A stretch of 64,000 nt of DNA from contig NZ_CP071839.1 of the NCBI RefSeq assembly GCF_017526105.1, forward strand, positions 5,657,001 through 5,721,000, written 5' to 3'. The translations under genes and the position numbers were made by a program. The notes beneath the pieces were generated by a model that was not told the DNA's origin, made no database searches, and was given only the letters and a program-made list of their open reading frames with translations. The DNA is from Streptomyces cyanogenus (GTDB lineage: Bacteria > Actinomycetota > Actinomycetes > Streptomycetales > Streptomycetaceae). Below are positions 39,681 to 47,705 of the stretch, piece by piece (position 1 is the stretch's first letter; every line of letters begins with the position of its first letter).

Positions 39681-39893
39681 GTGACGAGTCCTCCCGGCGG
39701 AAGTGATCAGGGCGGCTCCACCGCGGAGCGCCGCCGCCTCGTGTGTGCCCGCTGCGGCACTCCCGCCGACGGCCCCCCACCGGCCACCTGGACCTGCTCC
39801 GTGGAGAACGGCGTCCGGCACTACTTCTGCGACACGTGCTCGCGGGAGAACCTCCGGGCTATCGAGGGGCGGCTGGACTCGGCCTGGTGGTAG
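39681..39893 (+). CDS. small zinc-finger-like protein, 70 aa
   Basis: The GTG at 39681 follows TATCGT (39669-39674) by seven bases and has no Shine-Dalgarno, suggesting a leaderless start; the longer frame from 39564 would run through the preceding terminator and is rejected. The protein has Cys pairs CARC and CDTC plus an intermediate Cys and His (WTCSVENGVRHYFC), a pattern that can bind one zinc ion. It ends RAIEGRLDSAWW. I know similar Streptomyces proteins only as hypothetical. It could bind RNA, DNA or protein. Confidence 0.65.
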   Translation: MTSPPGGSDQGGSTAERRRLVCARCGTPADGPPPATWTCSVENGVRHYFCDTCSRENLRAIEGRLDSAWW

Positions 39894-40044
39894 AAACGCT
39901 CCTCCGGGGGCCCCTCCCCCCCCCGCCCCACCCCCACCCCGCCCCCTCGCAAGCGTCCGGGCACCCCGGACCAGGCCCCCGCCGCCGGCTCCTCCGCGCC
40001 CGCGTCGACCCCGGCCTCGTCGTACTCGGCCTCGTCGTACCCGA

Positions 40045-41424
40045 TCAGGCCTCTTCGACCACGTCGTCCTCGCCCGCGTCGTCCCCGGTCACCTCGGTCA
40101 CGAAGCCCGGCAGCCACTCCTCCAGCTCATCGCGCAGCCGCACCGTGGCGTTCAGTTGGCACAGGACCCCGATGGTGCTGAGGGTCACCCGGTGTATCAG
40201 CAGGTAGGCCGGCGGCAGGTTGAGCTGCTTGCCGAGCTGGTAGGCGGGGGAGCGGGGGTCGGCGATGCGGGCGGCCTGGCTGCGCATCCAGGAGCGGGAG
40301 AAGGTGAACGCCTCCACGCGGGCCGGTTCGATGATCGGCAGCAGGTAGTCCAGGACCGCGTCGGGATCCAGGGCGATGGTCTCCTTGACGAATCCCTCGG
40401 TGCGGAGCAGCTCGTAGACCGTCTCGGCGTCGCCGTCCAGTGTCATCCGCAGGGAGACGCCGATCGGGTCCGGCAGGCCGCCGGCGAGCCGGTCGACCGT
40501 GCCGAAGTCCAGGACGCCGAGGCGCCAGTCGTCCGCGCCGGCCGGGCCGCCGGGCAGCAGACGGAAGTTGCCCGGGTGCGGATCCGCGTGCAGCAGGCCG
40601 GTGCGGGCCGGACCAGAGAAGAGGAAGCGGGCCAGCAGCTGGCCGGCCCGGTCGCGCTGCTCCGGGGTGCCGTCCGCGATGATCTCGGACAGCGGGATGC
40701 CGTCGATCCACTCGGTCACCAGGACCTGCTCGCACTGGTGCACCACGGCCGGGACGACCACGTCCGGGTCGTCGGCGAACTCCTCGGCGTGCGCGGCCTG
40801 CGCCTGGGCCTCAAGTCCGTAGTCCAGTTCCTCCGAGACGCGGTCCCTCAGTTCGGCGATCAGCGGCTTGATGTCCATGCCGGGGATCAGGGGGCCCAAC
40901 AGCCGGGCGAAGCGGCTCAGTTGGCCGAGGTCGGACAGGAGTGCCTCGCCGGCTCCCGGGTACTGCACCTTGACCGCCACCTCGCGGCCGTCGTGCCACA
41001 CCGCCCGGTGCACCTGGCCGATCGAGGCCGCGGCGGCCGGCTTGTCCTCGAACTCCTCGAACAGGTCGCGCCAGTCCGGCCCGAGCCGTTCCTCCAGCAC
41101 GGCGTGCACCGTGCGGGTCGGCATCGGCGGGGCCGCGTCCTGCAGCTTGGTCAGGGCCGCGCGGTAGGGGCCGGCGATCTCCTCGGGCAGCGCCGACTCG
41201 AAGACGGACAGTGCCTGCCCGAACTTCATCGCGCCGCCCTTCAGCTCGCCGAGCACCTTGAACAGTTGCTCCGCCGTGCGCTGTTGCAGCTCGCGGCCGA
41301 CGATCTCCGCGGACTCGCCCACGATCCGCTTGCCCAGCCCCCAGGTGGCCCGGCCGGCGAAGCCGAGCGGGAGCGCGGCGAGCTTGGCGGTACGGGTGAC
41401 CGCCTTCCGGGGAAGATCAGACAT
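40045..41424 (-). CDS. ABC1/AarF-family atypical kinase (UbiB-like)
   Basis: 459 residues. All ADCK/UbiB signatures are visible: the KxGQ motif in AMKFGQALS, the Ala-rich nucleotide loop AAAASIGQVH, VAVKVQYPG, HADPHPGNF in the catalytic loop and LDFG in place of DFG. This family comprises ATPases that help extract or move hydrophobic lipids such as quinone precursors; in actinobacteria, which use menaquinone, the role is less clear. GGAGGG lies just before the ATG. The start overlaps the end of the ThiF-like gene by eight bases, so the two form an operon. The C-terminal tail is acidic (TEVTGDDAGEDD). Confidence 0.92.
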   Translation of the reverse strand: MSDLPRKAVTRTAKLAALPLGFAGRATWGLGKRIVGESAEIVGRELQQRTAEQLFKVLGELKGGAMKFGQALSVFESALPEEIAGPYRAALTKLQDAAPPMPTRTVHAVLEERLGPDWRDLFEEFEDKPAAAASIGQVHRAVWHDGREVAVKVQYPGAGEALLSDLGQLSRFARLLGPLIPGMDIKPLIAELRDRVSEELDYGLEAQAQAAHAEEFADDPDVVVPAVVHQCEQVLVTEWIDGIPLSEIIADGTPEQRDRAGQLLARFLFSGPARTGLLHADPHPGNFRLLPGGPAGADDWRLGVLDFGTVDRLAGGLPDPIGVSLRMTLDGDAETVYELLRTEGFVKETIALDPDAVLDYLLPIIEPARVEAFTFSRSWMRSQAARIADPRSPAYQLGKQLNLPPAYLLIHRVTLSTIGVLCQLNATVRLRDELEEWLPGFVTEVTGDDAGEDDVVEEA

Positions 41425-42631
41425 GCGCCCTCCAGGTCCCAGTCGGCCGTGCCGCGCCCGCTTCGCGTCGCCGCTCCGTCGACGGCCGTTGCACCGCCAT
41501 TGTCGCGCGCGGCCGCCCGTTGGTTGAGGAGTGCTCCCGATTACCGCGCTGAGCTGCCCCGCAGTCGCACTCGGGATGCGGCCGGACCGGCCGGGCGCGC
41601 CAGTTCAGACCGGGCAGGGACACCTCCCAGCGGGTGCCCGCGCCGGACGGTGATTCTCCGTCGAGGAAGGCCAGCGCATGGGCCGCCGCGAGTCCGGCCA
41701 CCGCCGTGGCCAGGGTCAGATCGCAGGCCCCGACCCGGCGGGCCCTGCCGGACCGCCACTGGGTGACCAGCCGGGGCCAGGCCGGGTCGCGGTCCGTGCG
41801 GTCCCGGTGCAGACAGCCGGCGCAGGCCGACTCGCCGGGCAGCACGAGCGGGCCGACGACGCCCGTGCCCTCCACGACCCCGGCATACAGGTGGGGTGTG
41901 CCGGCGGCCATGAGCGGTTCGGCGGTGAACGGGTCCGGGGCGTGCACGGCGACGTCGTCCCGCGGCGCGAAGATCACCAGGGAGAGGCCGGGGTCCTCGG
42001 CGCCGGTTCCGGGGGAGTGGGCGTGACGGGGCGGGCGGTCGGGTGCCGCGCGGCGGACTGCGGCCCGCGCCGCCGCGTCCCGGCGGTCGCCGAGCGACTC
42101 GGCGGGCAGTCCGCCCGGTGCCACGTCCCACGGCTCGACGCGGCCCACGTCGCGTACGTCGACCTCGCCGACGCCGGCGCCGGACAGGACCGATGCGAGC
42201 AGGGCGCCGACCCGGCCCGCGCCGCGCACCCGCACCCGCAGGGCGCGCCGGGCCGCGAGCCGGGCCGGTGCGCCGCCCGGCTCGGAGGTGAGGAGGGACA
42301 GCGAGGCGAGGTCGGGGCGCAGCCGCTCCAGTACGTCGGTCTTGGCGCGCAGGGCGTCCGCGGCCGGTCCGCCGCCGCGTGCGTCGTCGACGAGGCCCGC
42401 CCGGGCCAGCCGTTCGACCAGGGCGTCGACCTGGTGGGGCGGTACGTCCGCGCTGCGGCCCTCCTCGCGCAGCAGCGGAAGTCCGCGGGTGCCGTCGAGC
42501 AGGTCCAGGAAGCTGCCGGTCGCCGTGTCCATCGGGCCCAGTGTGACGGCGTGGGCCGGGGTCATCCCGAACTGCACGGTGTTGAGATCGCGCCAGCCGC
42601 GCCGTAGTGCGGGCTTCACCACCGGATGCAT
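41417..42631 (-). CDS. ThiF/E1-like protein with degenerate nucleotide-binding motif
   Basis: 404 residues. The middle holds a Rossmann segment VRVRGAGRVGALLASVLSGA that resembles the GxGxxG loop of ThiF/MoeB enzymes, and the C-terminal part has Cys pairs CAGC and CDCG suggestive of zinc binding. The N-terminal part has a winged-helix-like segment (VDALVERLARAGLVDD). This arrangement recalls E1-like partner proteins that bind peptide precursors, but no precursor gene or YcaO gene is nearby. GGGGGAC precedes the ATG. The gene overlaps the AarF-like gene by eight bases and diverges from the YgjP-like peptidase. Function is uncertain. Confidence 0.8.
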   Translation of the reverse strand: MHPVVKPALRRGWRDLNTVQFGMTPAHAVTLGPMDTATGSFLDLLDGTRGLPLLREEGRSADVPPHQVDALVERLARAGLVDDARGGGPAADALRAKTDVLERLRPDLASLSLLTSEPGGAPARLAARRALRVRVRGAGRVGALLASVLSGAGVGEVDVRDVGRVEPWDVAPGGLPAESLGDRRDAAARAAVRRAAPDRPPRHAHSPGTGAEDPGLSLVIFAPRDDVAVHAPDPFTAEPLMAAGTPHLYAGVVEGTGVVGPLVLPGESACAGCLHRDRTDRDPAWPRLVTQWRSGRARRVGACDLTLATAVAGLAAAHALAFLDGESPSGAGTRWEVSLPGLNWRARPVRPHPECDCGAAQRGNREHSSTNGRPRATMAVQRPSTERRREAGAARPTGTWRAHV

Positions 42632-43010
42632 GACTGTCCCCCGTATCCCTGTGTCCGTCGTGTTCGTTCGTGCCGTCGTATTCGCTTGTGCCGGCGTGTC
42701 GTCTTGTTCATCCGTATATCCGCGGACTCAGTCGCAATGCACTCAATGCCTGGAATATCCGGAAAGGTGGAGACATTCCGTAGGCGGAATCGGGCGTGAT
42801 CCGCCGGCGCCTGCCAGCATGCCCGGCCCGGGCGTCGGGTGTCGGGAGTTATCCACAGGCGGGGGATGTTCGTCATACCGATCAGCCGGGGTGAAGTGGT
42901 GCAAACCGGATGTACGGATCGGTCGTACGAATCAAACACATGGTGGGGGATCGGCAGCCACCCGCCCCGGAGCCGGGACTTTGCCCGCGCCCACCGGGTA
43001 ACGTCGGGGC
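42632..43010. other. divergent intergenic region
   Basis: No gene is apparent. It is AT-richer than average and must hold the promoters for the ThiF-like gene (leftward) and the YgjP-like gene (rightward). TAACGT at 42999-43004 ends seven bases before the rightward GTG. A GGAAT (42767-42771) and an ATTCC pair occur but are not spaced as a SigR promoter. Confidence 0.5.
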
Positions 43011-43661
43011 GTGCCCGCCGACCCACTGCACAGCGCCGGTAAACCACAGCGCAGCACGACGAGCCAGCCGCCCGGCGGCTCGGGGGCGAGCGCGATCGAG
43101 GTCCGCAGGAGCGCCCGGCGCCGCCGGACGGTCTCCGCGTACCGCGAGGGCGATCGCACCGTCGTACTGATCCCCGCCCGGATGTCGAAGGCGGAGGAGC
43201 AGCGCTGGGTGACCGTCATGCTCGACAAACTCGCCGCCCAGGAGAGCCGGCGGGTGCTGGGCGATGCCGCGCTGGCCGAGCGTGCCGAGCGGCTGTCCGC
43301 CCAGTACTTCGACGGCCGGGCGCGGCCCGCCTCCGTGCGCTGGGTCACCAACCAGAACACCCGCTGGGGTTCGTGCACGCCGGCCGAGGCCAGCATCCGG
43401 CTCTCGCACCGGCTGCAGGGGATGCCGGAGTACGTCGTCGACTACGTGCTCTGCCACGAGCTGGCGCATCTGCTGGTGCCCGGTCACGGCCCCGACTTCT
43501 GGCGGCTGCTGGAGGCCTATCCGCGCACCGAGCGGGCCCGCGGCTACCTCGAAGGGGTGGTCGCCGCCGCGCGGCTGCCGCACGTACCGGTCGCGCGGGA
43601 GGAGCGGGACCGGCGGGACCAGGAGGACCAGCGGGACGAGGGGGACGGGCGGGACTCCTGA
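43011..43661 (+). CDS. YgjP-like (M48-type) zinc metallopeptidase domain protein
   Basis: 216 residues. The zinc motif CHELAHLLVPGHGPDFW gives HELAH at 149-153 and a third ligand His159, followed by a WRLLEAYPR segment; a preceding NTRWGSCTPAEASIRLSHRL is the characteristic WGSC strand of the YgjP/DUF45 family. An acidic-basic low-complexity tail (RDRRDQEDQRDEGD) closes the protein. It is presumably cytoplasmic; the substrate is unknown. The GTG lies seven bases after TAACGT and lacks a ribosome site, so a leaderless transcript is likely. It diverges from the ThiF-like gene. Confidence 0.9.
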   Translation: MPADPLHSAGKPQRSTTSQPPGGSGASAIEVRRSARRRRTVSAYREGDRTVVLIPARMSKAEEQRWVTVMLDKLAAQESRRVLGDAALAERAERLSAQYFDGRARPASVRWVTNQNTRWGSCTPAEASIRLSHRLQGMPEYVVDYVLCHELAHLLVPGHGPDFWRLLEAYPRTERARGYLEGVVAAARLPHVPVAREERDRRDQEDQRDEGDGRDS

Positions 43662-43967
43662 GGATCCCGGGCGGGCAGCCGGTCCCATGCGGGCAGCCGG
43701 GTCCCGGGCGAGCGGGCCGCGTCCCGCGCGCGTGGCCGCGTCCTGTGCGCGTGGCCGCGTCCTGTGCGAGCGGCGGTCGCGTCCGACGTGATCGGGCCCC
43801 GTCCGACCCGAGCGGCCGACCGTCCGAGTGGTCGCGTCCGATGTGAGCGGCCGGGTGCGGTTGTGTACCGGGTCTGTACCGACGACGACCCTTCGGGGCC
43901 GCTGTCGGTCTTTGCCGTTAGCCTGGCGCGACGCACTCACATTCGGGATGGGGGACGGTCGTAACGC
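43662..43967. repeat. degenerate about 20-base tandem repeats between peptidase and TerD genes
   Basis: CGTCC recurs at 43720, 43739, 43758, 43780, 43800, 43821 and 43835 within units of 19-22 bases that alternate GAGCGG or GCGTGG with GCGTCC. Two adjacent 19-base units at 43720-43757 are nearly identical. The rest of the gap holds the TerD promoter region. No gene is seen. Confidence 0.55.
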
Positions 43968-45656
43968 ATGGCCAGGGAATTCCAACGCGGCCACAAGGCC
44001 AGGATCAGTGACCTCACGGCGGGCACGGATCTGTACGTAGGCGTGCAGATCTCCGCCCCCGGACTGACCTTCGACATCAGCTGCTTCGGTCTGGACGCCG
44101 ACGAGCGTCTCTCGGACGACCGGTACTTCGTCTTCTTCAACCAGCCGAAGTCCCCGGAGGAGTCCATCCAGCTGCTGGGCGCCCAGGCGGGTGACACGGA
44201 GTCGTTCCGGGTCACGCTCGACCGGATCCCCTCGCACATCCGCAAACTGTCCTTCACGGCGACCCTCGACGGCGCCGGGCAGATGTCGCAGATCGCTCCC
44301 GGATACCTGCGCATCGTGGCGGGCGGCGAGGAGGTCGCGCGGTACTCCTTCAGCGGCGCGGAGTTCTCCACCGAGCGGGCCGTGATGCTCGGTGACTTCT
44401 ACTTCAAGGACGGGTGGCGGTTCGCCGCCGTCGGACAGGGCTTCGACGGCGGTCTGGAGGCGCTGCTGAAGAACTTCGGCGGCGAGGTGCTGGAGGAGGA
44501 GGCGCCCGCCGCCCCGCAGCAAGCGCAGCCGCAGCCGCAGCCCGGCGGGGCCCCCGGCTTCGCGCCGCCCGCCCAGACCACACCCGCGCCCGCGTTCGGC
44601 GTCCCGGCCGCCCCTGCCCCGGCCCCCGCACCGCAGCCGGCCCCTGCCCCGCAGCCCGCCCCGCAGGGCTTCGCCCCGCCGCCCGGGCACACCCCGCCCC
44701 CGCCCCCGGCACCCGCGCCGAACGTGCACGGCGCCCCGACGGTCGTGGCCCCCCTGACCCCGCCCGGCGGCGGCACCGTCCCGCCGCCGGCCGCCCCGGC
44801 CCCCGCGCCCTACGGCCAGCCGCCCCAGCAGCCCTCGTACGGCGGCCAGCCCGGCGCGCCGCTGCCCCCGGGCTACGGCCAGCAGCCCGCCCCCCACGGC
44901 GGTCAGCCGACCCCGCCCATGCCCCCGGGCTACGGGCAGGTCCCCGGCCAGCAGACCGCCCCCTACGGAGTGCCGCAGGGCGCGCCCCAGGGCGGTGCCG
45001 GTGTGACGGCCGCGCTGCAGGCGTTCAAGGAGACGCCGACCGGGCAGCGCTGGACGCAGCAGAACAAGAAGCTGATCCGCGTCGACCTCGGCATCGGCGG
45101 CCAGCCGGTGCTGGCCCGGCAGGGCAGCATGGTGCTCTACCAGGGCAAGGTCGACTTCAGCTACAAGGGCGCCGGGTTCGCCGGGCGCATCGTCGGCAAC
45201 GCCACCGGCCAGGAGATGCAGCTGATGCGCTGCACCGGCCAGGGCCAGGTGTTCCTCGCGGAGAACTCCACCCACCTGCACCCGGTCGAGCTGCAGGGCG
45301 ACGCCCTCTGCGTGTCCGCCGAGAACGTCCTCGCCTTCGACGAGAGCCTCCAGTACGAGGTGCGCCGGATCGAGGGGCACGGGATCCCGGGCGGCGCGCT
45401 GTTCACCATGCAGTTCCAGGGCACCGGCACGATCGTCGTCAAGACGCACGGCACGCCCGTGGTGCTGCCGGTCACGCCGACCACCTTCGCCGACTGCAAC
45501 GCCGTCGTCGCCTGGTCGGCAGCCTCCCAGGTGATCGTCTCCAGCCAGGTCCGGATGCGCCGCAACGCCTACCCCGGGGACACCGGCGAAAGCGTCAATC
45601 TCCAGTTCCGGGGCGCCCCCGGCAACTTCATCGTCGTCCAGCCCTACGAGGTCTGA
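43968..45656 (+). CDS. TerD-AIM24 fusion protein
   Basis: 562 residues. Residues 1-175 form a TerD domain: TFDISCFGLDADERLSDDRYFVFF is reflected in the run at 27-50, and the calcium-binding style acidic loop and GEEVARYSF strand are present. A 170-residue Pro/Ala/Gln linker (about 178-345) with PPPAPAP and GYGQQP repeats follows. The C-terminal 210 residues match the AIM24 beta-roll domain (FKETPTGQRW, GSMVLYQGKVDFSYKG, MQLMRCTGQGQVFLAE). TerD proteins act in tellurite and other stress responses; AIM24 is a fold of uncertain function. GGGGGACGG precedes the ATG. It leads a three-gene set. Confidence 0.92.
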   Translation: MAREFQRGHKARISDLTAGTDLYVGVQISAPGLTFDISCFGLDADERLSDDRYFVFFNQPKSPEESIQLLGAQAGDTESFRVTLDRIPSHIRKLSFTATLDGAGQMSQIAPGYLRIVAGGEEVARYSFSGAEFSTERAVMLGDFYFKDGWRFAAVGQGFDGGLEALLKNFGGEVLEEEAPAAPQQAQPQPQPGGAPGFAPPAQTTPAPAFGVPAAPAPAPAPQPAPAPQPAPQGFAPPPGHTPPPPPAPAPNVHGAPTVVAPLTPPGGGTVPPPAAPAPAPYGQPPQQPSYGGQPGAPLPPGYGQQPAPHGGQPTPPMPPGYGQVPGQQTAPYGVPQGAPQGGAGVTAALQAFKETPTGQRWTQQNKKLIRVDLGIGGQPVLARQGSMVLYQGKVDFSYKGAGFAGRIVGNATGQEMQLMRCTGQGQVFLAENSTHLHPVELQGDALCVSAENVLAFDESLQYEVRRIEGHGIPGGALFTMQFQGTGTIVVKTHGTPVVLPVTPTTFADCNAVVAWSAASQVIVSSQVRMRRNAYPGDTGESVNLQFRGAPGNFIVVQPYEV

Positions 45657-45667
45657 GGGAGCCCGTC

Positions 45668-46348
45668 ATGAACCAGCCGCTCGCGGGCTTCGCCCCCGCA
45701 CCCGTCACCGCCCGCATGGAGAACCACGGCAGCCACATGCTGAAGGTGGCCATGCAGACCGGAAACGACCTCCTCGCGCGCGTGGGGTCGATGGTCGCCT
45801 ACGAAGGCTTCATCCAGTACGAGCCCAACCCGCCGGCCGTCCGCCAGATCGCCCGTGACTGGATCACCGGCGAGGGCGCTCCGCTGATGAAGTGCACAGG
45901 GGACGGCCTGCTCTACCTCGCCGACTACGGCGCCGACGTCGTCGTGATCAACCTCAACGGCGACGGCATCTCCGTCAACGCCACCAACCTGCTCGCCTTC
46001 GACGCGCACCTGACCTGGGGCGTGGAGCGGGTCAAGGGGCTCGCGAAGTTCGCCGGGCAGGGCCTGTGGAACACGAGGATCTCCGGGCAGGGCTGGGTCG
46101 CGCTGACCTCCCGGGGCAAGCCGATCGTCGTGGACTGCGGCGGCGGCGAGGACGAGACGTACGTCGACCCCGACGCGCTCGTCGCCTGGTCGCCGAACCT
46201 GAAGGTGAAGGGCAAGCGCAGCTTCAAGGCCCAGTCGCTGATCGGCCGGGGCAGCGGCGAGGCCTACCAGATGGCCTTCTCCGGCCAGGGCATCGTCGTC
46301 GTCCAGCCCAGCGAGGACAGCACCGACCGCCTCCGGTTCCGGGGCTGA
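45668..46348 (+). CDS. AIM24 family protein
   Basis: 226 residues, nearly all AIM24 domain: GNDLLARVGSMVAYEGFIQY, APLMKCTGDGLLYLADYGAD, VNATNLLAFDAHLTWGVERV and MAFSGQGIVVVQPSE. It is a soluble beta-sheet protein with no signal or membrane segment. It starts 11 bases after the TerD-AIM24 stop, with GAGGGAG upstream. It is a diverged paralogue of the AIM24 half of the preceding protein and of the following one, consistent with local duplication. The role of bacterial AIM24 proteins is unsettled; membrane-associated or stress-related structural functions have been suggested. Confidence 0.92.
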   Translation: MNQPLAGFAPAPVTARMENHGSHMLKVAMQTGNDLLARVGSMVAYEGFIQYEPNPPAVRQIARDWITGEGAPLMKCTGDGLLYLADYGADVVVINLNGDGISVNATNLLAFDAHLTWGVERVKGLAKFAGQGLWNTRISGQGWVALTSRGKPIVVDCGGGEDETYVDPDALVAWSPNLKVKGKRSFKAQSLIGRGSGEAYQMAFSGQGIVVVQPSEDSTDRLRFRG

Positions 46349-46365
46349 GGGGGAGCCAGAACACC

Positions 46366-47121
46366 ATGCAGAGCCCGCTTTTCGCGCACAACGACCTCCA
46401 GTCCCAGGAACGCTGGAGCCTGCAGAACGCGCAGATGCTCCGGATCACCCTGGAGGGCCACGACGACCTCCTCGCCCGCAAGGGCACCATGGTCGCCTAC
46501 CAGGGCCTCGTCGAGTTCGACGCCGAGTACCGCAGCAACAACCAGGCACGCGCGCGTGCACGCACCGGCGAGGGCCTGGACCTGATGCGCTGTCACGGCC
46601 AGGGCACCGTCTACCTCGCCAACCTCGCCCAGCGCGTGCACATCATGGACGTCGAGCAGGACGGGCTGACCGTCGACAGCTCCTACGTCCTCGCCATGGA
46701 CTCCTCGCTGCACCACGAGGTCATCGCCGTCGACAGCCTCTACGGCATCTCCGGCTCCGGGAAGTACCAGCTGAACATCACCGGGCGCGGCAAGGTCGCC
46801 CTGATGACCTCCGGGGCGCCGCTGCTGATGCAGGTCACGCCCGACCGGTACGTCAACTGCGACGCCGACGCGATCGTCGCCTGGTCCACCGGGCTGCGCG
46901 TGCAGATGCAGGCGCAGACGCACTCCTCCGGGGTGTGGCGGCGGCGCGGGAACACCGGTGAGGGCTGGGAGCTGAGCTTCATGGGCTCCGGGTTCGCGCT
47001 CGTGCAGCCCAGCGAACTGCTGCCGCCGCAGAACGCTGTGATCGGGCAGGGCCTCGCCGCCCAGTTCGGCATGGGCCAGCAGGGGGCGCGCGGCCAGAAC
47101 CAGGGCAACGTCTGGAGCTGA
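46366..47121 (+). CDS. AIM24 family protein, third copy
   Basis: 251 residues: GHDDLLARKGTMVAYQGLVE, LDLMRCHGQGTVYLANLAQ, SYVLAMDSSLHHEVIAVDSL and ELSFMGSGFALVQPSE repeat the AIM24 pattern. The C-terminus has a Gln/Gly-rich tail. It begins 17 bases after the second AIM24 gene with GGGGGAG upstream and ends the operon; a perfect 18-bp hairpin follows. All three AIM24 domains keep a CxGxGxxYLA-type strand, suggesting a shared binding surface and possible hetero-oligomer. Confidence 0.92.
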   Translation: MQSPLFAHNDLQSQERWSLQNAQMLRITLEGHDDLLARKGTMVAYQGLVEFDAEYRSNNQARARARTGEGLDLMRCHGQGTVYLANLAQRVHIMDVEQDGLTVDSSYVLAMDSSLHHEVIAVDSLYGISGSGKYQLNITGRGKVALMTSGAPLLMQVTPDRYVNCDADAIVAWSTGLRVQMQAQTHSSGVWRRRGNTGEGWELSFMGSGFALVQPSELLPPQNAVIGQGLAAQFGMGQQGARGQNQGNVWS

Positions 47122-47142
47122 GCCACACCGCGGACCCAGGAC

Positions 47143-47181
47143 GTGTAAGGGGTGGCCGCCCAGGGCGGCCACCCCTTACAC
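47143..47181. terminator. 18-bp bidirectional hairpin
   Basis: Perfect arms at 47143-47160 and 47164-47181 with loop CAG, between the convergent AIM24 operon and the Nudix gene. Confidence 0.92.
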
Positions 47182-47183
47182 CG

Positions 47184-47705
47184 TCAGAGCCTGGCGCGCG
47201 TCGCCTCCAGCAGGCGTACGACGGACTCGTCGGCTACGCCCGCCACCTCGTCGTAGGCGTACCAGCGCAGGTCCAGGGACTCGTCGCTGATCTCCTGCAC
47301 CGCGCCGGGCGGGGCGAGGACCGCGTACTGGACGTCGAAGTGCCAGTGGCACGGCGCCGGGATCGGATGCCGGTCCAGCCGCACCGGGCCGCCGGGCAGC
47401 AGCGTCAGCCCGGAGATGCCGGACTCCTCCGTCGCCTCGCGCAGGGCCGCCGCCGCCAGCGTCGGGTCGCCCGGCTCGCAGTGGCCGCCCATCTGCAGCC
47501 ACATCCGCAGCTTCCGGTGCAGCGTGAGCAGCACCCGGCCGCGCTCCGGGTCGATCACCAGGGCACTGGCCGTGACATGACCCGCGTGGCAGGCCTTCCA
47601 CATGCCGTCCGGGTGGGCGGACAGGTGGTCCAGGTAGGCCTGGCGCAGCTCTTCCTGGCCCTCGTACCCCTTCAGGACGAGGACCGCGTCGTCGTACAGG
47701 CTCAC
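47184..47705 (-). CDS. Nudix hydrolase
   Basis: 173 residues. The Nudix box appears as GGHCEPGD followed by LAAAALREATEESGI, matching GX5EX7REUXEEXGU with the usual metal-binding Glu residues. The N-terminal helix region (ELRQAYLDHLSAHPDG) and the HWHFDVQYAVL strand are typical of the NUDIX group found in actinobacteria. It hydrolyses a nucleoside diphosphate derivative; the substrate is unknown. The GTG start overlaps the stop of the DUF2342 gene by four bases (GTGA), so they are cotranscribed; the much longer open frame upstream is a shadow of that gene. Confidence 0.9.
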   Translation of the reverse strand: MSLYDDAVLVLKGYEGQEELRQAYLDHLSAHPDGMWKACHAGHVTASALVIDPERGRVLLTLHRKLRMWLQMGGHCEPGDPTLAAAALREATEESGISGLTLLPGGPVRLDRHPIPAPCHWHFDVQYAVLAPPGAVQEISDESLDLRWYAYDEVAGVADESVVRLLEATRARL

